Positions 24,476 to 33,398 of a stretch of DNA of 64,000 bases are shown piece by piece. The position numbers and the translations under genes were made by a program. The DNA comes from Trichinella spiralis (Eukaryota > Nematoda > Enoplea > Trichinellida > Trichinellidae), in NCBI GenBank assembly GCA_000181795.3, contig CM012953.1:318211-382210 (forward strand), read 5' to 3'. Each line of letters starts with the position of its first letter. The first letter of the stretch is position 1. The notes beneath the pieces are model-generated. The model searched no databases and had not been told where the DNA came from. It saw only the letters and a program-made list of their open reading frames with translations.

Positions 24476-26050
24476 ATGGCATCATCTGCGAAATCACGGA
24501 GCAAGAAACCCGTGGCCCTCAAGGATCGGCTGAACCGATTGTTGGCAGAACTGGATGAGTTGTGCATCACATCCGCCGATGTCTTTGAGGTGGAGGAGCA
24601 GGTCTTCTTAATGGAGGAGTCGTTCCGGGCCGCAGACGCACTCCAAACAGAAGTGGAGCTGGATCTGGAAGGCGAAGAGCGGCAAGCCGCGATAGATGAC
24701 TGGGCGTTATGTCGCCAGAACTACCGTGAGGGAAAGACTCGAGCACGCGCAAGGATGGTTGAGGCGCGCGGAGAAGGTCCCATCGGTAGCTGCAATGTTA
24801 GCGCGGGCATGCCTGCGGTCCGGTCCAGCAATGGGAGGTTGCCGGAGGTGACTCTCCATAAGTTTACGGGGAAGGCGTTGGAATTCCCTTCCTTTTGGGC
24901 CCAGTTCGAGGCAAATGTGCACAAACGGAGTGACCTGGACAACGCCACCAAATTCACCTACTTGTTGTCCAACACAGAAGGGACGGCGCGGAATGCCATT
25001 GAAGGAATCCCTCTCACTCCAGAGAACTACACCCAGGCCGTCGACATCTTGAAGAAGCGTTTTGGTCGGCCGAGACAGGTGATACGCAAGCATTTGGCGG
25101 CCCTATGGAGGGAGCCAGTGTGTCGCGAGATGACGACGAGGGGCATCCAGTCACTGGTGGATGAAGTGACGAAACACCTGCGTTGTCTCACTGCTCTGGA
25201 CAGAAATCCGTTTGTTGGCCATCTCCCCGCAAGCGAGGTCTTGATGCCCATGTTGCTGGACAAGTTTCCCCCTGCATTGGTAAAGGCCTGGGACACAAAC
25301 ATCGGGCCGGATGCTGCCGAGGACGAAGACAACTTACAGAAGTTTCTGGAGTTCGCCCAGTGGCAGGCGAATCTGCTCGCCAAGTCAAAGGGAGAAGACG
25401 CGAAACCACCTGCAGCGAAGTCAGAGCAACGGACGCCCTCGTCGAAACCGTCGCGTCCTGAATTGACGTATGGGGATCGCATCCGGTCTACAGCGGCCGC
25501 GTTGGCGGTGGTCGCCACTAGAAGCTGCCTGTTCTGTAGCGGGGAGCACAAGGAAAAGGAATGCGAGAAGTTCCTACAGGCGGATCTGTCCAGGAGGAGA
25601 GACATGGTGCGAGCTAAGAATGTCTGCTTCAACTGTTTATCAACCGGTCATCGGGCGAGAGAATGTCCAAAGGAGCGCCGCTGTGGTGTGGACGGATGTC
25701 GCCAGGCGCATCATCGGCTCCTTCATCCGCCCTCGACGAGGGAATCGACACGGTCTTCAGAGTCTGACCGCACCCACCAGGGTCTTTTGGTCGTGCGAAG
25801 CACCTCTGGGAAAGGACTCCAGACCGCCCGTGCTTGCGCTTATGGGCGAAACGGAAACTATGTGATGGTGAATTGCTTGCTTGACACGAGGGCCGCAGTC
25901 TCCTTCATCCGGAAGGACGTGGCGAAAGCCCTCGGGCTCAACGGGTCCCATGAGTGTTGTCGCTTCACGACATTGGGAGGTCGTGTGCGGCCTGAGTGCC
26001 GATGGCGCAGAGTGGAATTCCGGCTTGGAGCAGTGGGAGGCTCAAGCTGA
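24476..26050 (+). CDS. BEL/Pao gag and start of aspartic protease
   Basis: A 524-codon frame begins at ATG in ATACCATGGC, 36 bases past the primer binding site. Residues about 1-110 are charged and helical. A DUF1759-type gag core follows (LPEVTLHKFTGKALEFPSFW, then NATKFTYLLSNTEGTARNAI). Near residue 350 come cysteine-histidine motifs: CLFCSGEHKEKEC, CFNCLSTGHRAREC and CGVDGCRQAHHRLLH, typical of Pao elements. The protease begins about residue 455 with NCLLDTRAAVSFI; the active triad is DTR rather than DTG or DSG, so it is probably inactive. The frame then ends and continues only as broken pieces. This gag acts in capsid assembly of a retrotransposon particle. Confidence 0.8.
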   Translation: MASSAKSRSKKPVALKDRLNRLLAELDELCITSADVFEVEEQVFLMEESFRAADALQTEVELDLEGEERQAAIDDWALCRQNYREGKTRARARMVEARGEGPIGSCNVSAGMPAVRSSNGRLPEVTLHKFTGKALEFPSFWAQFEANVHKRSDLDNATKFTYLLSNTEGTARNAIEGIPLTPENYTQAVDILKKRFGRPRQVIRKHLAALWREPVCREMTTRGIQSLVDEVTKHLRCLTALDRNPFVGHLPASEVLMPMLLDKFPPALVKAWDTNIGPDAAEDEDNLQKFLEFAQWQANLLAKSKGEDAKPPAAKSEQRTPSSKPSRPELTYGDRIRSTAAALAVVATRSCLFCSGEHKEKECEKFLQADLSRRRDMVRAKNVCFNCLSTGHRARECPKERRCGVDGCRQAHHRLLHPPSTRESTRSSESDRTHQGLLVVRSTSGKGLQTARACAYGRNGNYVMVNCLLDTRAAVSFIRKDVAKALGLNGSHECCRFTTLGGRVRPECRWRRVEFRLGAVGGSS

Positions 26051-26929
26051 CCGGACGCAAGCACCATGGTGAAGGCGCTTGCAATTCCTCGGGTATGTGG
26101 CGAGGTCCAAGCATGGCCGGCGGAGTCCTCAGACGGGGCACCGTCAAGGACCGTACCCGAGGGGGGACAGCGGCAAGGAACGTCGCTCATCGTCGATGTA
26201 CTGGTCGGCATCGACTACTATTACGAGCTCGTGACCGGTCGCATTCGAAGAGCGACCGGTGGGTCAGTAGCCGTGGAGACCCGCCTTGGGTGGATCACGT
26301 GCGGGAGAGCCGCCCGAAGACGGAGCTCGAAGGATCGTATGGAAATCTCCGTGTTGGGAAGGTCAGAGGCTGCGTGGAACGGGAGCGTCGACTATGGAGA
26401 GTTGACGTCCGGTGGGGGGGGGGCGTTGGCAGTTTGGGCCAGCCGGTGGCAAGTCGCCGCATGGGAGCGTTTGCCATCCAGCGGATCCGCGAGAAGATCC
26501 GACAGGGGGAGATGGACATATCGGACAAGTCGCATAAGGCGGCTGTCACCAAGATGACGCGGCGGCAATGGCCGCCCATAGGAGTGCGGATAGAGATCGA
26601 CTACTTTGGCTTCGTCACCGGTCGTATGAGAAGAAGAGCGACCGGCGGTCCAGTAGCGTTGGAGGCGCTATTCGGCTGGGTAGCTCGTGGAAGAGCAAGC
26701 CCCAGGTGGACTGCTGAAGTGGGAACCTTCCTGACGAATTCTGGGAAATCCGCCGATGTGTCGTGGCGGAAAACCGGGAGAATCGAGGCAGTGAAGATCG
26801 TTCCGGAAGAAAACGTTCCAGAAGGGAACAAGGAGGCTCTGGAGAAGCGCGAGGAGACCGAGACGTCGGGTGTAGAGAAGAGTCAGGTCAGTCTTCCGCG
26901 TTGCTCAGGTCAACGAGGCCTCCATAACA
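26051..26929 (+). pseudogene. Broken BEL/Pao protease/pol remnant with a duplicated motif
   Basis: Downstream of gag the Pao protease region survives in shifted frames. It carries VLVGIDYYYELVTGRIRR followed by GG.VAVETRLGW near 26190-26300, a motif typical of this family. A second diverged version, IEIDYFGFVTGRMRR then GGPVALEALFGW, follows at about 26590-26680. A run of ten G near 26412-26421 lies between them. No reverse transcriptase is present before the block is cut at 26929 by a reversed LTR end. Confidence 0.6.
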
Positions 26930-27401
26930 TGTTAGATTCAGAATTGCAACAGTAACTTACTTTCAGGTACAAATTGACCAGACATTCGTTCGTCCGGCCA
27001 AACGTAAGTGGACTGTATAATTAGGGTGGATCAGGTGTATCTTCCACGGCGTGGACTGCGATTAGGGTCTCCAAAACTCTTATCGATGGCGGTCTCCTTC
27101 ACGGACGTCTTCCGGTTCCCTGACTCCGCTGACACTATACGTTGCGACTAAACGCTCGAAGTGTACGAATACCCGAGCTACTACCGTTGTCCCTAACAGT
27201 AATTCGAATGCCTTTCAATACGATACGTACGAGACCCTCGCTCGATCGTCCTTCCGTTGCACTTCGACTCGGTTCGTCCGCACATCCCAACTCGTGTCTT
27301 CGGAATACCGGCAATACTGCCAACCAGTACTGCATACCACGTATTCTAAGCCAACTTCTCGCAACCAACTCGTCCTCTTGTACAACAATCGTACAACTGA
27401 T
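26930..27401 (-). repeat. Reversed BEL/Pao LTR fragment (3' LTR of an internally deleted copy)
   Basis: Reading on the minus strand, this is the 3' part of the Pao LTR ending at its true U5 terminus (TGTTAGATTC on the plus strand at 26930). At 27401 it is joined directly to gag sequence instead of to the U3 half. Confidence 0.7.
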
Positions 27402-28336
27402 GGTGGTTTCGCGTCTTCTCCCTTTGACTTGGCGAGCAGATTCGCCTGCCACTGGGCGAACTCCAGAAACTTCTGTAAGTTGTCTTCGTCCTCGGCAGCA
27501 TCCGGCCCGATGTTTGTGTCCCAGGCCTTTACCAATGCAGGGGGAAACTTGTCCAGCAACATGGGCATCAAGACCTCGCTTGCGGGGAGACGGCCAACAA
27601 ACGGATTTCTGTCCAGAGCAGTGAGACAACGCAGGTGTTTCGTCACTTCATCCACCAGTGACTGGATGCCCCTCGTCGTCATCTCGCGACACACTGGCTC
27701 CCTCCATAGGGCCGCCAAATGCTTGCGTATCACCTGTCTCGGCCGACCAAAACGCTTCTTCAAGATGTCGACGGCCTGGGTGTAGTTCTCTGGAGTGAGA
27801 GGGATTCCTTCAATGGCATTCCGCGCCGTCCCTTCTGTGTTGGACAACAAGTAGGTGAATTTGGTGGCGTTGTCCAGGTCACTCCGTTTGTGCACATTTG
27901 CCTCGAACTGGGCCCAAAAGGAAGGGAATTCCAACACCTTCCCCGTAAACTTCGGGAGAGTCACCTCCGGCAACCTCCCATTGCTGGACCGGACCGCAGG
28001 CATGCCCGCGCTAACATTGCAGCTACCGATGGGACCTTCTCCGCGCGCCTCAACCATCCTTGCGCGTGCTCGAGTCTTTCCCTCACGGTAGTTCTGGCGA
28101 CATAACGCCCAGTCATCTATCGCGGCTTGCCGCTCTTCGCCTTCCAGATCCAGCTCCACTTCTGTTTGGAGTGCGTCTGCGGCCCGGAACGACTCCTCCA
28201 TTAAGAAGACCTGCTCCTCCACCTCAAAGACATCGGCGGATGTGATGCACAACTCATCCAGTTCTGCCAACAATCGGTTCAGCCGATCCTTGAGGGCCAC
28301 GGGTTTCTTGCTCCGTGATTTCGCAGATGATGCCAT
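27402..28336 (-). pseudogene. Reversed, truncated BEL/Pao gag fused to LTR sequence
   Basis: The minus-strand frame starts with the same MASSAKSRSKKPVALK as the plus-strand gag and matches its first 312 or so codons with a few substitutions. It stops matching at AKPP, just before the cysteine-histidine motifs. Reading then continues into LTR sequence to 27215 without a family domain. The two gag copies form inverted arms of about 935 bp. This is a non-autonomous, internally deleted derivative; it lacks zinc knuckles, protease and all pol functions. Confidence 0.75.
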
Positions 28337-28372
28337 GGTATTTACTATCTATAGATCGCTGGTTTTCGATTG

Positions 28373-28390
28373 ATCCGACTCGGAGGACCA
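28373..28390 (-). other. Reversed BEL/Pao primer binding site
   Basis: The reverse complement of the 24422 site, again one base from the LTR edge, so the reversed unit has the same 5' end structure. Confidence 0.55.
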
Positions 28391-28391
28391 A

Positions 28392-28918
28392 TGTTAGAGT
28401 CAGAATCGCAACAGTAATCTAACTTTCAGGTACAAATTGACCAGACGTTCGTTCGTCCGGCCAAACGTAAGTGGACTGTATAATTAGGGTGGATCAGGTG
28501 TATCTTCCACGGCGTGGACTGCGATTAGGGTCTCCAAAACTCTTGACGATGATGGTCTCCTTCACGGACGTCTTCCGGTTCCCTGACTCCGCTGACACTA
28601 TACGTTGCGACTAAACGCTCGAAGTGTACGAATACCCGAGCTACTACTGTTGTCCCTAACAGTAATTCGAATGCCTTTCAATACGATACGTACGAGACCC
28701 TCGCTCGATCGTCCTTCTGTTGCACTTCGACTCGGTTCGTCCGCACATCCCAACTCGTGTCTTCGGAATACCGGCAATACTGAAAACAAGTACTGCATAC
28801 CACGTATTCTAAGCCAACTTCTCGCAACCAACTCGTCCTCTTGTACAACAATCGTCCAACTGACGCTTATATCGCGCGGCGCGCTTTCTAGCCCTATATA
28901 TAGGGCCAGGGTCGGCTG
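28392..28918 (-). repeat. Reversed BEL/Pao 5' LTR, truncated
   Basis: Minus-strand LTR from its U5 end at 28392 (TGTTAGAGTC) for 527 bases. It matches the plus-strand LTR up to the TATA-like CCCTATATATAGGG and the CCGACCC just beyond. The remaining U3 is missing, and the sequence switches abruptly to the second copy of the host repeat at 28919. Confidence 0.75.
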
Positions 28919-29057
28919 ATTGTCAAATTGTGTGAAAAAAGTGTTTAAAAAGAAAAAAAGATTTGAAAAATTATGCAGGAGCTCCGTGAGACAAAAAAAA
29001 AATACATTTAGGGTTCTGCGAGGATGAAATTGTTGAGAAACGCCTTATTAATACATA
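28919..29057 (+). repeat. Host-type direct repeat, copy 2, left part
   Basis: Matches the first 139 bases or so of 22635-23487 and ends with CATA, which is repeated at 32706-32709 on the far side of the inserted gypsy structure. Confidence 0.8.
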
Positions 29058-29623
29058 TGTAACATCTATTGCTGCACGACGGCGTTGCTAATTGCAGGTC
29101 CAGCTGAGGCAGACGCCGAACCGCGGCAATAAACCCTCCCTTCCCGCCAGTTCAAATGATACCGCCAGCGAGAACCGCGGTCGGCTTCTGGCGACCAACC
29201 CGCATGACCCGACGAGCCGGTGCTTAACCAGCCGGCGTTCAGCGTGGCGTTCGGTCACCGCCGGTCACTGATGGTCCGTTGGGGCAGCGGATCAAAGCCG
29301 CCGCGTAATAACCCGCTGATTTATAGAAGAGCCGCAAGCCGGGGTAGTGTCAGCAGGACAATGGAGGGATCGAATTTCAGTTGACCCACCCCGGTGCCCC
29401 CCTGCGGCGGAATACTTCTATATATAGAAGCGGCGGAGACCATCACGGAGTTATCGAGCGGACGAGTGTGGAGTGCAGTTGTGGCGACGATACGAGAGCG
29501 GATGATGGCGACACGAAGGAGAGAACGCGGGAGCGAAGACGAGTCGGCGAAGAGTAACAGCGGCGGACGAACTGGCGGAGACCTGGATGCAGATCGAGCG
29601 GCCGCGCCCAGCGGGTCGTTACA
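29058..29623 (+). repeat. Ty3/gypsy LTR, left arm
   Basis: 566 bases with matching ends TGTAAC and GTTACA. A TATA box (CTATATATAG) lies near 29418-29427. The ATG pair at 29502 and 29505 lies downstream of the TATA, inside the LTR. A primer binding site candidate follows one base later. Confidence 0.75.
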
Positions 29624-30902
29624 ATGGGGGCCTGTCCGGGAACCCGTACCAGTACCTTCACGCGGAGCATACTTCTACCCGCCTCCGGCATTTGGCCCGG
29701 GAATGGATGCCGAAGAGTGGGTGGAGAACCTGGAAGACTTCCTCCGCGCCAGCGGGGTACCAACGATGGATCATGGAGCTGTCGGACGACGCCTACTGAC
29801 GGCCCCGGTGCGCCGTGAGCTCTACCCACCCGGACAAGTGAGGGACTACTCTTTCGAGGAGCTGAAGAAACGGCTGCTAAACGCGTATGGTCCCGAGGAG
29901 TCGCTGGAGATGTTGACGGACCGATTCCACGCTCTGCGACAACGCGAAGGCCAATCCATCCAGCAGTTCGCCCAGGAGGTGGCAGAGTTGGGACGCAGAG
30001 CGGGTGTGTCAGAACGCGACCTCGTGAGGCGTTTTAGCGGTGGGGTAACGTCGAAAGAAGTCTACCGGGCGATCCGGCTGCAGGAACCGCCGACCCTCGC
30101 CGAAGCTCGAAAGCTGGCCACCAGGATACTCCAGGTGGAGGACGGCTACCAGGAGAAGCAACAGCCCCGCGCCGGCGTCGCGAAGACAGAGAAGTCGGAG
30201 ATGGCAGAGAAGATGGACGCCATGATAAGGGAAATGGACAACCTGGCCAAAAGAATGGAACAGTTGGAACGGGCCGCGCCACGGCCCCCCAGGACCGCAC
30301 CCGGATGCTTCCGTTGTGGCAGCCTGGACCGCCTCCGGCGAGACTGCCCCCAGCTCCGGACCCGAACCCGGCCAGCGCACGCCATGAACAATGGACACGG
30401 GGACCGCCGCCTTTTAGCGATGACAGAGCTCCAAGCTGGACATGCGCCGTCTGTAGCAGGTAAGCTAAACGGGCTGGAGATTTCCCTCCTTCTGGACAGC
30501 GGGGCGGTTGTCTCTGTAGTACCACTCTCGACCTGGCACAAGTCCACCGGGGGAGAACCTCTAGAAGCCGCCGGAGGCTGCATCCTGCTCGGCGACGGGC
30601 GACGAGTGCGCCTCTGCGGCCAGGGGACGTTGCCGCTGCAGTTGGGAAGCTGGAAAGGACGCCTCCACGTCGCCGTTGTGGAAAGCTTGGTCGGACCAGG
30701 GATCCTGGGTACCAACTTTCTCGACCGGTACGTCAAGCTAATTGACTGGCAAGCCGGGGAGATGACCATGACAGACGGCTCGAGTGTCCGGATCGTCCAC
30801 GAACCATCCCACGCAACGCGGCCCGGCATCGGATGCACCTGGATCACGGCGAACCCCCGGGAAGTATCACGAGACCGTAGGGGAGAGACCAGGGAACAAT
30901 AG
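29502..30902 (+). CDS. Ty3/gypsy gag-protease
   Basis: The open frame runs from 29394, but the TATA box near 29418 makes the methionines at 29502 or 29505 the likely start (about 466 residues). The gag core includes FYPPPAFGPGMDAEEWVENL and repeated ELGRRAGVSERDLVRRF-type helical segments. A zinc knuckle near residue 272, CFRCGSLDRLRRDC, has arginine where histidine is expected. An aspartic protease follows with LLLDSGAVVSVV (intact DSG) and VGPGILGTNFLDRY, which is the second protease landmark. The first 40 or so codons are encoded by the LTR. The polymerase continues in the +1 frame. Product: capsid and protease of a retrotransposon. Confidence 0.72.
   Translation: MMATRRRERGSEDESAKSNSGGRTGGDLDADRAAAPSGSLQWGPVREPVPVPSRGAYFYPPPAFGPGMDAEEWVENLEDFLRASGVPTMDHGAVGRRLLTAPVRRELYPPGQVRDYSFEELKKRLLNAYGPEESLEMLTDRFHALRQREGQSIQQFAQEVAELGRRAGVSERDLVRRFSGGVTSKEVYRAIRLQEPPTLAEARKLATRILQVEDGYQEKQQPRAGVAKTEKSEMAEKMDAMIREMDNLAKRMEQLERAAPRPPRTAPGCFRCGSLDRLRRDCPQLRTRTRPAHAMNNGHGDRRLLAMTELQAGHAPSVAGKLNGLEISLLLDSGAVVSVVPLSTWHKSTGGEPLEAAGGCILLGDGRRVRLCGQGTLPLQLGSWKGRLHVAVVESLVGPGILGTNFLDRYVKLIDWQAGEMTMTDGSSVRIVHEPSHATRPGIGCTWITANPREVSRDRRGETREQ
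29625..29640 (+). other. Ty3/gypsy primer binding site candidate
   Basis: TGGGGGCCTGTCCGGG starts one base after the LTR end, the standard position for a tRNA-primed site. The tRNA is not identified. The site lies inside the open gag frame. Confidence 0.5.
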
Positions 30903-31527
30903 CGGTGAGCTAGGAGCGTGTGAACGCGCTCTGGTGGACAGAGCGGAGTGTTCCGCGCAGAATCGGCGAACCCTACGCAGCCTAATCCGGAGGTACGGGA
31001 AGGCCATCTCATGCGGTGAGGGTGATCTCGGACGAACGAGCCTTGTCCAGCACCGCATCGAGACTGGAGGGGCCCAGCCAGTGAAGCTTCCACCCCGTCG
31101 CCTCCCACAGGCCCAGCGGGAGACAGTGGACCGCTTGATCAGGGAAATGCTGCATGCCGGGGTAATCGAACTAGCCTCAGGCCCCTGTAGCTCACCGGTA
31201 GTGCTGGTCTGAAAGAAGGACGGATCCCCACGGTTCTGCGTTGACTATCGCAGGCTGAATGCCGTGACACGCGTCGACGCTCAACCCATCCCGCGCATAG
31301 ACAATACGCTGGATGCGCTAGCGGGGGCCAAGTGGTTCAGCACTCTGGACTTAGCGTCCGGCTACTGGCAAGTCGAAGTCGCCGAAGAAGACCGGGAGAA
31401 GACCGCGTTCTCCACACACATGGAGCTCTTCCAATTCCGCGTCATGCCGTTCGGGCTGTGCAATGCCCCGGCGACGTTTCAGCGGCTGATGGAAAAAGCC
31501 CTGAGGGGATTGACGTGGAAGACGTGA
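30784..31527 (+). pseudogene. Ty3/gypsy reverse transcriptase, 5' part, with stop codon
   Basis: The pol frame overlaps the end of gag-protease in the +1 frame. Landmarks are [63 protein letters not shown] (catalytic aspartate of motif A) and [20 protein letters not shown] at 31210-31212 interrupts it between VVLV and KKDG, where other gypsy elements usually have arginine or tryptophan. It is cut before the YxDD box by the reversed gag arm. RNase H and integrase are absent, so the copy is not autonomous. Confidence 0.75.
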
Positions 31528-31544
31528 CGCGGACGGCATGACGC

Positions 31545-32139
31545 GTCCATCTTCTCGGCCATCTCCGACTTCTCTTTCTTCGCGACGCCGGCGCGGGGCT
31601 GTTGCTTCTCCTGGTAGCCGTCCTCCACCTGGAGTATCCTGGTGGCCAGCTTTCGAGCTTCGGCGAGGGTCGGCGGTTCCTGCAGCCGGATCGCCCGGTA
31701 GACTTCTTTCGACGTTACCCCACCGCTAAAACGCCTCACGAGGTCGCGTTCTGACACACCCGCTCTGCGTCCCAACTCTGTCACCTCCTGGGCGAACTGC
31801 TGGATGGATTGGCCTTCGCGTTGTCGCAGAGCGTGGAATCGGTCCGTCAACATCTCCAGCGACTCCTCGGGACCATACGCGTTTAGCAGCCGTTTCTTCA
31901 GCTCCTCGAAAGAGTCGTCCCTCACTTGTCCGGGTGGGTATAGCTCGCGGCGCACCGGGGCCGTCAGTAGGCGTCGTCCGACAGCTCCATGATCCATCGT
32001 TGGTACCCCGCTGGCGCGGAGGAAGTCTTCCAGGTTCTCCACCCACTCTTCGGCATCCATTCCCGGGCCAAATGCCGGAGGCGGGTAGAAGTATGCTCCG
32101 CGTGAAGGTACTGGTACGGGTTCCCGGACAGGCCCCCAT
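31545..32139 (-). pseudogene. Reversed gypsy gag fragment (right arm)
   Basis: On the minus strand this repeats the gag of the left arm, with a few substitutions, from the LTR edge through VEDGYQEKQQPRAGVAKKE to AEKMDA. There it breaks and joins the reverse transcriptase of the other arm. No zinc knuckle or protease is present on this arm. Confidence 0.75.
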
Positions 32140-32705
32140 TGTAACGACCCGCCGGGCGCGGCCGCTCGATCTGCCTCCAGGTCTCCGCCAGTTCGTCCGC
32201 CGCTGTTACTCTTCGCCGACTCGTCTTCGCTCCCGCGTTCTCTCCTTCGTGTCGCCATCATCCGCTCTCGTATCGTCGCCACAACTGCACTCCACACTCG
32301 TCCGCTCGATAACTCCGTGATGGTCTCCGCCGCTTCTATATATAGAAGTATTCCGCCGCAGGGGGGCACCGGGGTGGGTCAACTGAAATTCGATCCCTCC
32401 ATTGTCCTGCTGACACTACCCCGGCTTGCGGCTCTTCTATAAATCAGCGGGTTATTACGCGGCGGCTTTGATCCGCTGCCCCAACGGACCATCAGTGACC
32501 GGCGGTGACCGAACGCCACGCTGAACGCCGGCTGGTTAAGCACCGGCTCGTCGGGTCATGCGGGTTGGTCGCCAGAAGCCGACCGCGGTTCTCGCTGGCG
32601 GTATCATTTGAACTGGCGGGAAGGGAGGGTTTATTGCCGCGGTTCGGCGTCTGCCTCAGCTGGATCTGCAATTAGCAACGCCGTCGTGCGGCAATAGATG
32701 TTACA
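32140..32705 (-). repeat. Ty3/gypsy LTR, right arm (reversed)
   Basis: 566 bases, exactly the length of the left LTR and nearly identical to it, in opposite orientation so that its U3 end also faces outward. Confidence 0.8.
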
Positions 32706-32709
32706 CATA

Positions 32710-33398
32710 TGAAATATTTGAAGTTAACATTCTAAGCTACATGACATGGTATTTCATCAATCAGCCAGTTTCGCATTGCTTTGCTACATTCCTGAATCAC
32801 TTAGCAAAATATTGCAAAAGCGGTTTTTGTTTATAACAGGATAGAGTTTACGAATTGAAATATATGCATTAATCAGAGACGTGCTAATTGTTCTGAAAAT
32901 AAATTACTGATGTATTGATATTAATAATAAACTCAGATTTCACATGACTTCACATAATTTACATGATCTCGGTTTAAACAATGTTATATGAGCAATTAAT
33001 CACAGTAACGGACACATGCGCATGAAAGAAAAGCTGAAAAAGCAAAATATGAAAATAAAAAACTATATTAAATATAATAAACTACATTCTCATGCAAATA
33101 AAAACAACAGAAAACCTACAAACAGCTAAAAAATTTTTTTATTAAAATATAAGTCATGAATGTATTGGTATCTTACCGAACAAAATATATACATAATAAA
33201 CAGTAATACTGTATATATGTAGATGCGCGCTGTACTATTCTGTAGATTAAAAAAGTAAAAAAAATGAATCACGTTTTTAGAGCTATTTATTTTAGAATGA
33301 ATTATAATAAAAAATGTTTTATATTTAAGTTTTTAAAAAAAGCAGTGTTTTTTGCATTTATTAAATCAAAATTTATTAAATTTCTTAAGTCTTAAAAT
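32710..33398 (+). repeat. Host-type direct repeat, copy 2, right part
   Basis: Resumes the sequence of copy 1 just after the insertion site and follows it to CTTAAAAT. There copy 1 runs into the BEL/Pao LTR, whereas this copy continues into ordinary AT-rich DNA. Confidence 0.8.

Larger units (their letters stand above)
29058..32705. mobile_element. Palindromic Ty3/gypsy insertion with 4-bp target duplication
   Basis: A 3648-bp unit is bounded on both sides by the U3 end of the same LTR: TGTAACATC at 29058 and GATGTTACA ending at 32705. Arms of about 1160 bp (LTR plus 5' gag) are inverted copies; between them are the rest of gag, protease and part of the reverse transcriptase. CATA precedes it at 29054-29057 and follows it at 32706-32709. 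The uninterrupted target (one CATA) exists in the sister repeat near 22770, so the structure is an insertion of the whole unit. Confidence 0.85.

Noticed and set aside
25027-25632. Antisense 201-codon frame within Pao gag
   Set aside because: It mirrors the gag coding strand; no promoter or domain supports it.
30146-31108. Antisense 320-codon frame across gypsy gag-protease
   Set aside because: A shadow of GC-rich coding DNA; the sense strand has clear protease and reverse transcriptase motifs.
23488-32705. Horizontal transfer or bacterial contamination because of high GC
   Set aside because: The GC-rich blocks are retroelements with LTRs, primer sites and gag/pol domains inserted in the host's AT-rich DNA; no bacterial gene is present.
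22635-33398. The 850-bp direct repeats as LTRs of one giant element
   Set aside because: They lack TG..CA ends, primer site and polypurine tract, and each is itself interrupted or bounded by separate elements.
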